Below are positions 1 through 5,568 of a stretch of DNA of 9,377 nucleotides, one piece after another. Every line of letters begins with the position of its first letter. Position 1 is the stretch's first letter. Source of the DNA: Bacillota bacterium (GTDB lineage: Bacteria > Bacillota > Negativicutes > Veillonellales > Negativicoccaceae). Under the pieces are notes generated by a model. It ran no database searches and was not told the DNA's origin. It was given only the letters and a program-made list of their open reading frames with translations. The stretch is from positions 1 to 9,377 of the forward strand of contig JAEZZT010000096.1 in NCBI GenBank assembly GCA_023418435.1, in the 5' to 3' direction. Made by a program: the position numbers and the translations under genes.

Positions 1-121
1 ATATTATATTTCATGTTAAAAACTTCTATAGCATTCATTTTTTATCACTTTTTTCTATTTATTTTATTTTTTCCAACAACAACTTTTATATATCATCCAT
101 TTGCAGATCGTTGGAATTGAA
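1..121. other. AT-rich intergenic stretch upstream of the cbiK promoter
   Basis: This stretch has no convincing coding region on either strand. The top strand is strongly T-rich (roughly 25-72), with runs of five or six T and hardly any G. A 5-bp inverted repeat, CCAAC at 73-77 and GTTGG at 111-115, flanks a 33-nt spacer and ends a few bases before the -35 element; it could be an operator half-site pair or chance. I found no terminator hairpin belonging to a gene off the left edge. Confidence 0.5.
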
Positions 122-150
122 TTGACAAGAGAAAAATGCGGTACTATTAT
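122..150 (+). promoter_or_regulatory. Sigma-70-type promoter for cbiK and the binding-protein gene
   Basis: A perfect -35 hexamer TTGACA (122-127) is followed by a 17-nt spacer and the -10 hexamer TATTAT (145-150), one mismatch from consensus. Transcription would begin near 157, giving a leader of about 120 nt before the cbiK ATG at 279. The match and spacing are seen directly; use as a promoter is inferred. Confidence 0.7.
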
Positions 151-156
151 TAATTT

Positions 157-278
157 AGAAGTATGCTATTTCTGACTCTGCGCAACAGGATCACAGGGAG
201 AGTTCGGTTGCGGTCCGGGAGGTGAAGGTAGGATTCCCTATCAAACTTTATCATTCAGATAACAAGGGGTGTGTATTT
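157..278 (+). ncRNA. Structured 5' leader of cbiK, class not recognised
   Basis: The predicted untranslated leader can form several stems. GACTCT (174-179) can pair with AGAGTT (199-204), and CGCAAC (181-186) with GTTGCG (207-212); these two interleave, so they are either a pseudoknot or alternative folds. Downstream hairpins are GGTAGG/CCTATC with loop ATTC (227-242) and TTATC/GATAA (248-262), the latter ending just before the ribosome site. GGAGGTGA at 218-225 is an unusually complete SD-like sequence but has no usable start at normal distance. I looked for the cobalamin riboswitch B12 box and CCCCGCAACTG core and did not find them; only a CGCAAC fragment resembles the core. Calling it a regulatory RNA is inference. 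Confidence 0.35.
264..271 (+). promoter_or_regulatory. Ribosome binding site that fixes the cbiK start at 279
   Basis: AAGGGGTG lies 7 nt before the ATG at 279. The alternative in-frame GTG at 222 overlaps its own SD-like sequence (GGAGG ends at that codon), leaving no spacing. The ATG at 279 also places a clean basic-then-hydrophobic signal peptide at the exact N-terminus, so 279 is preferred. Confidence 0.8.
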
Positions 279-1316
279 ATGACAAAACATTGGAAAAAAG
301 TATTAGCTGCTACCGCATGCGTGGCTTGCCTCACCGGTTTTGGTGCCGTACAAGCTGCCTATGAGCTCAACGAAGAAGTAAAAGATGCGACACCGGCCTT
401 GATCGGCGCAACGACCATCGGAATTCAGGCTTATGAAAACACCGCTTTTCAACAACAGGCCAATAAAGATGCGATCTTGGTAATGAGCTTCGGTACGACT
501 TTCAAAGATACTCGGGCTAAAACCATTGATGCGATTGTCAACAAAATCAAAGCGGCTTTCCCGAATAAAGAAGTTCGTGTGGCATTCACCAGCCATATTA
601 TTATTGACCGCATTTTGGAAAACGAAGGTATTCAGTACGACACACCGGAAGCGGCTTTCAATAAATTGGCCAAAGACGGCTACAATCGTGTCGCCGTAGT
701 CAGCTTGGATATTATTCCGGGCATCGAATATGATTATGACCGTTTGGTTACCCATTCGGAACAGGCTAACTTCAAAAAGCTGACGGTAGCTACTCCGACC
801 ATGTACTACATGGGTCAAGAAGATCAACCCGATCAAGTCATCGACTTCTTGAATGCCGTGAAAACTCAATTCCCGCAAAAACGTGACGAACATACTGCGC
901 TTCTCTTGATGGCACATGGAACTCCGCATCCGGGCAATGCCTACTATGCAGTCATCCAAGATCGTATCAATGCGTTGGGCTGGAAGAACGTATTCGTATA
1001 TTCCGTAGAAGGCCGCCCGCATTTGGAAGATGTCATGCCGAAACTGAAAGACGCAGGCATCAAAAACGTTACCTTGATGCCCATCATGGTAGTTGCCGGT
1101 GACCATGCCAATAACGATATGGCAGGTTCGGAACCGGACAGCCACAAATCCATTTTGGAAGCAGCCGGCTACCATGTAGATACCTACATTCATGGTCTCG
1201 GCGAAAACGAAGCGATCCAGAATCTCTTCGTAGAACGCGCTCGCGAAGCGGTAGATGCATTAGACAACATGAAGGTAAAATTACCTTACACTCCCAAAAT
1301 GCATCATCATAAATAA
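279..1316 (+). CDS. cbiK: Exported sirohydrochlorin cobaltochelatase (CbiK family, periplasmic CbiKp type)
   Basis: The 345-residue product belongs to the class II chelatase family, which inserts Co2+ (or Fe2+) into sirohydrochlorin. It matches CbiK along its whole length: FGTTFKDTR (about 71-79), FTSHIIID (103-110), IIPGIEYD (145-152), LLLMAHGTPH (208-217) and VAGDHANNDMAGSEPDS (272-288). By alignment from memory with Salmonella CbiK, the metal ligands and active residues are Glu150, His213 and His276, all present. Unlike cytoplasmic CbiK (about 260 residues), it starts with a signal peptide: Lys3/6/7, a hydrophobic stretch 8-24 and a likely signal peptidase I site AVQA|AYE after residue 26. 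The C-terminus reads MHHHK, a natural His-rich tail. An export signal recalls Desulfovibrio vulgaris CbiKp, proposed to act in haem or metal handling. It lies 51 bp before a binding-protein gene. The family call is firm; the physiological substrate in the periplasm is unknown. Confidence 0.93.
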   Translation: MTKHWKKVLAATACVACLTGFGAVQAAYELNEEVKDATPALIGATTIGIQAYENTAFQQQANKDAILVMSFGTTFKDTRAKTIDAIVNKIKAAFPNKEVRVAFTSHIIIDRILENEGIQYDTPEAAFNKLAKDGYNRVAVVSLDIIPGIEYDYDRLVTHSEQANFKKLTVATPTMYYMGQEDQPDQVIDFLNAVKTQFPQKRDEHTALLLMAHGTPHPGNAYYAVIQDRINALGWKNVFVYSVEGRPHLEDVMPKLKDAGIKNVTLMPIMVVAGDHANNDMAGSEPDSHKSILEAAGYHVDTYIHGLGENEAIQNLFVERAREAVDALDNMKVKLPYTPKMHHHK

Positions 1317-1321
1317 GCAGT

Positions 1322-1353
1322 AAAAAAATCCGCCCGGCATGGGCGGATTTTTT
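1322..1353 (+). terminator. Intrinsic-terminator-like hairpin between cbiK and the binding-protein gene
   Basis: TCCGCCC (1329-1335) pairs perfectly with GGGCGGA (1341-1347) around a 5-nt loop GGCAT, followed by six T (1348-1353) and preceded by seven A (1322-1328). The A and T runs extend the stem. This is a textbook Rho-independent terminator and fills most of the 51-bp gap. I see no good promoter for the downstream gene after it, so the downstream gene probably depends on readthrough: the hairpin would act as a partial terminator setting the cbiK to binding-protein ratio. Confidence 0.85.
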
Positions 1354-1367
1354 CAGAAAGGATACTT

Positions 1368-2294
1368 ATGAAATCTTTATTTCGCTTGATTGCCCTTCTC
1401 TGCTTGGTAGGTGTATTGAGTGCTTGTGGAAACTCCTCCTCCACCGATACGAAAGGGCATACTTATCAGTTTAAAAATGCTTCCATTACCTTGGCGCAAA
1501 AACCGCAACGGGTCATCCCTCTCTCCGCTTCTCTTTTGAAGATGTGGACAGCAGTTGGTGGAAAAGCAATCGCTCGTCCGACTACCCAAGATCCACTTTC
1601 GCCCGAATTGGAAGCCTTGCCGCAAATCGGCCATGTCTCCAATATCAATGCGGAATCCCTGGTCGGATACCACCCGGATCTCGTTCTGGGTTTGGAGAAT
1701 CAAAACAAAAAAATAGCCTCCATTTTGGACGCCAACAAAATTCCTTATCTTTTGTTGAACTACGACGGAATTGACGACAATGTGCCTCTCCTGCAGTTCT
1801 TCGGAGAATTGGCGGGGACAGCACAACAAACGCAAGAAGTGGTCAAAAAATACAATCAATCCCTCCAGAAAGTAAAGCAAGAGGCAAAATCCCTGCCACC
1901 ACTGCGGGTGATTGTCCTGCGTGCGACCGGTAAGGATGTCACGGCTGAAACACCCAAGGCCATTACGGCATCCATGCTTTCTTATCTGGAGATCAACAAT
2001 GTCATTACCAATCATTTGAACGGAGAGCCGAAAACGAAAACGGTTCCCTACAGCCTGGAGGTTTTGGCAGAGGATGATCCGGATGTGATCTTGGTGGTAA
2101 CGATGGGCCGCCAAGAGCAAATCCAAGAGCGTATGAAAGAAGTCATGACCGGCAATCCGGCCTGGCAAACACTTTCTGCCGTACGTCACGGTAAAGTGTA
2201 CTACTTACCCGGAGATATGTTCTTGTTGAACCCGGGCATTCGGACACCGGAAGCCATGGATTACTTGGTCCAAATACTTTCCGGCAAACAGTAA
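1368..2294 (+). CDS. ABC transporter substrate-binding lipoprotein, BtuF/FecB-like (cobalamin, siderophore or haem type)
   Basis: The 308-residue product is a periplasmic binding protein of the Peripla_BP_2 (BtuF/FhuD) fold. The N-terminus is a lipoprotein signal with basic Lys2/Arg6, a hydrophobic core, and the lipobox L17-S18-A19-C20, followed by a Ser/Thr-rich linker. The typical opening strand KPQRVIPLSAS (about 45-55), the mid-domain LPQIGHVSNINAESLVGYHPDLVLG (pattern 'ig...n.E.l...kPDlvl') and the late WQTLSAVRHGKVYYLPGDMF are all diagnostic. The start ATG has AGAAAGGA 5 nt upstream. Its cognate permease and ATPase are most likely the convergent pair at 2353-4142, which lack their own binding protein. 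The family includes vitamin B12, Fe3+-siderophore and haem carriers; context suggests a corrinoid, cobalt complex or other tetrapyrrole, but the ligand cannot be read from sequence. Confidence 0.88.
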   Translation: MKSLFRLIALLCLVGVLSACGNSSSTDTKGHTYQFKNASITLAQKPQRVIPLSASLLKMWTAVGGKAIARPTTQDPLSPELEALPQIGHVSNINAESLVGYHPDLVLGLENQNKKIASILDANKIPYLLLNYDGIDDNVPLLQFFGELAGTAQQTQEVVKKYNQSLQKVKQEAKSLPPLRVIVLRATGKDVTAETPKAITASMLSYLEINNVITNHLNGEPKTKTVPYSLEVLAEDDPDVILVVTMGRQEQIQERMKEVMTGNPAWQTLSAVRHGKVYYLPGDMFLLNPGIRTPEAMDYLVQILSGKQ

Positions 2295-2309
2295 TCCTCA
2301 CCGTTAAAA

Positions 2310-2340
2310 CGAAGAGACGAAGCATTGCTTCGTCTCTTTT
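2310..2340. terminator. Bidirectional terminator shared by the two convergent operons
   Basis: AGAGACGAAGC (2313-2323) pairs perfectly with GCTTCGTCTCT (2327-2337) around a 3-nt loop ATT. On the + strand it ends in TTTT (2337-2340); on the - strand the stem is followed by TCGTTTT, a less perfect U tract. It lies 15-20 nt past the stop of the binding-protein gene (2294) and 12 nt past the stop of the ATPase gene (2353), so one hairpin can end both messages. Confidence 0.88.
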
Positions 2341-2352
2341 GCTTATGATTAT

Positions 2353-3138
2353 TTACTTTTTCGGCAGCAATTGATCGGCATAGCAATACGGCTTACCTTG
2401 ACGATCCACAATTTCTGCCTGAATACTGTACACGTCTTGCATCATTTGCTTCGTAACTACTTCTTCCGGAGTACCGTGGGCATACAAATTTCCCTGATGA
2501 ATGACCAGGAGACGATCGGAATAGCGAGCGGCATGATTGATGTCATGCAAGACCATCACCACCGTAATTGCTTGCAAACGATTAATGCGCCGCAACAATT
2601 CCATTACTTCCAATTGATGACAAAGATCCAGGTAGGTCGTCGGCTCATCCAAAACCAACAACTCCGGCTCCTGCGCCAATGCCATGGCAATGCGCACGCG
2701 TTGCCGTTCGCCTCCGGAAAGACTGCGTACTTGCCGATGCCGCAAATGCTCTACCCTCATATCTTGCAAACATTGCTGCACCACCTGATGGTCCTCTTCA
2801 CTGGCCGGCTTCCACCATTTCTGGTAGGGATACCGACCACAATGCACCCATTCTTCTACCATCAGATCGGTCGGTACTTCCGTCGTCTGCGGCAAAAACG
2901 CCAACTTGCGTGCCAATTCTTGCTGGGCATATGAGCCGACGGGTTTACCTTCCAGCAACACCTCGCCCCGGTCGCCGACCAACATGCCGGAAAGCGTACG
3001 CAAAAGCGTTGATTTTCCACAACCGTTCGCGCCCAAAATGGTCAGTACTTCCCCACGGGAGATTGTAAAATTCAGGTCACGCAATATGGTTTGCTCCGCA
3101 AAGGACACTCGCAACGAATGAATCTCTACAATCTTCAT
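2353..3138 (-). CDS. ABC transporter ATP-binding protein, BtuD/FecE/FhuC-like
   Basis: The 261-residue protein is the cytoplasmic ATPase of a cobalamin/iron-complex importer. All ABC motifs are intact: Walker A GANGCGKST (36-44), Q-loop Gln84 (FLPQ), signature LSGGERQ (140-146), Walker B LLVLDEP (160-166), D-loop YLD (169-171) and switch His198 (VLHDI). The length is normal for FecE/BtuD. Its ATG overlaps the permease stop by 4 nt (ATGA) and is preceded by GGAGG about 6 nt upstream, so it is translationally coupled to the permease. It is the last gene of the - strand operon and ends next to the shared terminator. The subfamily is clear; the transported ligand is not determined. It probably pairs with the lipoprotein at 1368-2294. 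Confidence 0.93.
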   Translation of the reverse strand: MKIVEIHSLRVSFAEQTILRDLNFTISRGEVLTILGANGCGKSTLLRTLSGMLVGDRGEVLLEGKPVGSYAQQELARKLAFLPQTTEVPTDLMVEEWVHCGRYPYQKWWKPASEEDHQVVQQCLQDMRVEHLRHRQVRSLSGGERQRVRIAMALAQEPELLVLDEPTTYLDLCHQLEVMELLRRINRLQAITVVMVLHDINHAARYSDRLLVIHQGNLYAHGTPEEVVTKQMMQDVYSIQAEIVDRQGKPYCYADQLLPKK

Positions 3139-4142
3139 TTGCCCCTCCGCAGTAAGAAAAGAAAGAAGGGTGCTCCCAAAAAGGCCATAATAATTCCCAC
3201 CGGAATTTCCACCGGACTGAAAGTCACTCTTCCTAACGTATCGGAAGCCACCATAATCAACGCTCCGCAGAGTACGGATGCCGGCAGCAGGTAGCGATAA
3301 TCACTGCCCATCAGCAAGCGTACAATATGAGGAACAATCAGCCCCACGAAACCGATCAGGCCTGCTACACTGACGGCAGAAGCCGCTAACAGGGCCGCAA
3401 CCGCGGTCATCATGAAGCGAACATATTCCACCTTCATGCCCAGACTGCGAGCGGTCTCGTCGCCCAGCGAAAGTATATTCAATTGCTTCGCTCCGGCAAA
3501 AGCCGCCAATATTCCTAAAATAGTATATGGATAGAGAAGTTCCACCTGTGGCCAACTTCGTGCTGCCAAACCGCCGACCATCCACAATAAAGCACCTTGT
3601 ACACGATCCCCGTAAAACACCAACAAGGCAGAAATACCGCTACCGAAAAAGGCGCTCACGGCAACTCCCGCCAAAATAATACGTGTCGGTCGTATCCCGT
3701 TTTTCCAGGCCAGGGCATACACAAAAAGTGCAGCTCCCAAAGCACCCAGAAAAGCAATCGGCGTTACCAAATATTCCAAGTGCGGAAATAAAACCAACAT
3801 GGTCACGCCGGCGAGTCCGGCACCGGAAGAAACTCCTACGATACTCGGATCCGCCAGGGGATTTTTCATGACGGCTTGTAAAATAGCACCGGCTACAGCC
3901 AAATTCGCTCCGACCAAAGCGCCCACAATATTTCTCGGCAGGCGAATATTCGCGAGAATCATCTGCTTGCTGTTCATACTCGTTCCCGACAGCATGTGCA
4001 AAATATCTTGCCAAGAAGTACTGGCCGCGCCCAATCGCAAGCTGCCTACCATAACTGCTGCGAGCAAAACCGCCAAGATTATAAGAATGGACCAGCGCCA
4101 GGCGCGACGCCGTTCAGGAGGTTGATTTACCCGGGGTGGCAT
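3135..4142 (-). CDS. FecCD-family ABC transporter permease, BtuC-like
   Basis: The 335-residue integral membrane protein matches FecCD/BtuC permeases, which form a homodimeric inner-membrane channel with about ten helices per subunit. Visible signatures are RLPRNIVGALVGANLAVAG (from about residue 67), the block LQAVMKNPLADPSIVGVSSGAG, GFVGLIVPHIVRLLMGSDYR with the coupling region to the ATPase, SDTLGRV, and the C-terminal EIPVGIIMAFLGAPFFLFLL. A basic, Pro/Arg-rich N-terminus (MPPRVNQPPERRR) precedes helix 1. The start ATG overlaps the cbiC stop by one base (TAATG) and has only a weak GAAG SD, so translation probably relies on coupling with cbiC. Placement directly after corrin-ring genes points to a cobalamin, corrinoid or cobalt-related substrate, though siderophore and haem permeases share this fold. 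Confidence 0.92.
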   Translation of the reverse strand: MPPRVNQPPERRRAWRWSILIILAVLLAAVMVGSLRLGAASTSWQDILHMLSGTSMNSKQMILANIRLPRNIVGALVGANLAVAGAILQAVMKNPLADPSIVGVSSGAGLAGVTMLVLFPHLEYLVTPIAFLGALGAALFVYALAWKNGIRPTRIILAGVAVSAFFGSGISALLVFYGDRVQGALLWMVGGLAARSWPQVELLYPYTILGILAAFAGAKQLNILSLGDETARSLGMKVEYVRFMMTAVAALLAASAVSVAGLIGFVGLIVPHIVRLLMGSDYRYLLPASVLCGALIMVASDTLGRVTFSPVEIPVGIIMAFLGAPFFLFLLRRGK

Positions 4143-4801
4143 TATTTTTTATCTTCTATATACAACATATCCGTACGTTGCACCAACAAGTACAACATCG
4201 CATTGATCACCGATGCTGCGATAGGACTGCCGCCCTTATTGCCTACCACGGTGACATAGGGCACGGTAGAACGCTTGATCAATTCATCTTTCGACTCGGC
4301 AGCACCGACAAAACCGACCGGAATACCGACAATCAAAGCCGGACGAATATTTTCTTCTTCAATCATGCGCAACACTTCAAAGAGAGCCGTGGGCGCATTG
4401 CCGATCGCCACAATGGCACCGTCCAAGTCCTTGCCGAACATGCGCATGGCCGCCATGGATCGGGTGATACCTTCTTTTTTCGCGTACTCCGCCACTTCCG
4501 GTGCGGATACTTGGCAAAATACTTCTCCGCCCAAATTGGCCAAGGCTTTTTTGTTGATGCCGGTACGCACCATTTCCACATCACAGTAAATATTGGCACC
4601 CTTGGCCAAAGCGGCAATCCCCGCTTCGATAGCATCATGGCCGGTACGCACCAATTCACCGTATTCTACGTCACCGGACGCATGAATGGTACGCGAATAT
4701 ACTGCGATTTCTTTTTCATTCAAATTCAAGTCCTCAATATGAGGATAAATCAGTTTCATACTTTTATCTTCAATTTCCTTGGGTTGCTTGATATATTCCA
4801 T
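4142..4801 (-). CDS. cbiC: Cobalt-precorrin-8 methylmutase (CbiC/CobH)
   Basis: The 219-residue protein catalyses the 1,5-sigmatropic shift of the C11 methyl group to C12, giving cobyrinate. The catalytic His40 sits in RTIHASGDVEY (38-47), equivalent to the active His of CobH/CbiC. Further family motifs are RSMAAMR (114-120), AIGNAPTALFEVL (132-144), GIPVGFVGAAESK (159-171) and GNKGGSPIAA (187-196). I chose the ATG at 4801 over the upstream in-frame GTG at 4816, because GGAGG (4814-4810) sits 8 nt before the ATG and the upstream codons run through that SD. This start overlaps the cbiJ stop by one base (TAATG), and the same arrangement recurs at the 3' end with the permease. Function is well supported. 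Confidence 0.95.
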   Translation of the reverse strand: MEYIKQPKEIEDKSMKLIYPHIEDLNLNEKEIAVYSRTIHASGDVEYGELVRTGHDAIEAGIAALAKGANIYCDVEMVRTGINKKALANLGGEVFCQVSAPEVAEYAKKEGITRSMAAMRMFGKDLDGAIVAIGNAPTALFEVLRMIEEENIRPALIVGIPVGFVGAAESKDELIKRSTVPYVTVVGNKGGSPIAASVINAMLYLLVQRTDMLYIEDKK

Positions 4802-5568
4802 TATCGATTCCTCCACTTCTCCACAACTTCTTTGATCGACTGAACGACTTGGTATCCATCCGTTTTGGCTACCGGACGATCAATCACGACGATTTGCAAG
4901 CCTTCATCCATGGCGGCCGCCAATTTCGTATCCGTACCGCCGACCAGGCCGCTATTTTTCATGACCACTACATCGGCGCGTGTATCGCGAAACATAGCTC
5001 GATTCATTTCATAGCTGAAAGGCCCCTGCATCGCAATCGTATGCTTCGGCGTAACGCCCAGATCCTGCATCATTTGGATAACTTCGACCGTGGGCAAAAC
5101 GCGAGTCCACACTTCCTTATCCTGAAGAGCCGGCGCCTGAGCAAACACAGCCATCGTCTTGGAACCCGTGGTCAAGTACACGCGCTCTCCCAACTTGCCT
5201 GCCAGCTCCGCCGCTTCCGCTTCATTTTTCACATGGTACAGCTTATCATAATCCGGCAATTCCACTTCCGGTCTTTCATAGCGCAAGTAATCTATCCTCA
5301 TTGCTCGGCAAGCTTGGCGAGCCGTTTCCGAAACAATTGCCGCATACGGATGACTGGCATCGATCACCATGGTAATCTGACGATCGGCAATAAGTGCTTC
5401 CATGTCCTGCTGTGTTAAACGTCCGACAACCACATCGTCGACCGCCTGCGAAGCAAGCACTTTGCCATAGTTGCTGACGACAGTCACCACAATATCCGCA
5501 TCGGTTTCTTTGGCCATAACCGCTGCAAGCTCACGCCCATCCTGTGTACCGGCGATAATCCAGATCAC
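4801..5568 (-). CDS. cbiJ: Cobalt-precorrin-6A reductase (CbiJ/CobK)
   Basis: The 255-residue protein is the NAD(P)H-dependent reductase of the macrocycle in cobalt-precorrin-6A. Family marks are the N-terminal IIAGTQDGRELA (4-15), DASHPYA (70-76), YLRYERP (94-100), LTTGSK (132-137), QGPFS (181-185) and KNSGLVGGTDTKLAAA (204-219). Length is normal. The start is a GTG at 5568, overlapping the cbiH stop by 4 nt (GTGA), with GAGG about 10 nt upstream inside the end of cbiH; the motif positions leave no room for a later start. CbiJ uses NADH and CobK uses NADPH in characterised systems; the sequence alone does not tell me which applies here. It sits between cbiH and cbiC in a tightly coupled run. 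Confidence 0.93.
   Translation of the reverse strand: MIWIIAGTQDGRELAAVMAKETDADIVVTVVSNYGKVLASQAVDDVVVGRLTQQDMEALIADRQITMVIDASHPYAAIVSETARQACRAMRIDYLRYERPEVELPDYDKLYHVKNEAEAAELAGKLGERVYLTTGSKTMAVFAQAPALQDKEVWTRVLPTVEVIQMMQDLGVTPKHTIAMQGPFSYEMNRAMFRDTRADVVVMKNSGLVGGTDTKLAAAMDEGLQIVVIDRPVAKTDGYQVVQSIKEVVEKWRNR

Noticed and set aside
157..242. Cobalamin riboswitch upstream of cbiK
   Set aside because: CGCAAC at 181-186 recalls part of the core, but the flanking CCCC/CTGTA, the GCCACTG segment and the B12 box are missing, and the leader is short for that class.
222..278. Extended cbiK start at GTG 222, adding 19 residues
   Set aside because: The codon overlaps its own SD-like sequence, and the extension would bury the signal peptide behind a polar segment. 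ATG 279 has a well-placed SD.
303..1193. Long open frame (296 codons) antisense to cbiK
   Set aside because: It lies entirely opposite a gene with a full set of family motifs, its product shows no recognisable domain, and it follows from the codon bias of the real strand.
1272..1287. Palindrome AAGGTAA-AA-TTACCTT near the end of cbiK, possibly an operator
   Set aside because: It lies within the codons for the C-terminal residues, has only 7-bp arms and no good promoter around it, so chance is the simpler reading.
1260..1292. Internal promoter for the binding-protein gene (TTAGAC ... TACACT)
   Set aside because: The spacer is 21 nt and both hexamers are imperfect; TAAAAT at 1276 lacks a -35 at the proper distance.
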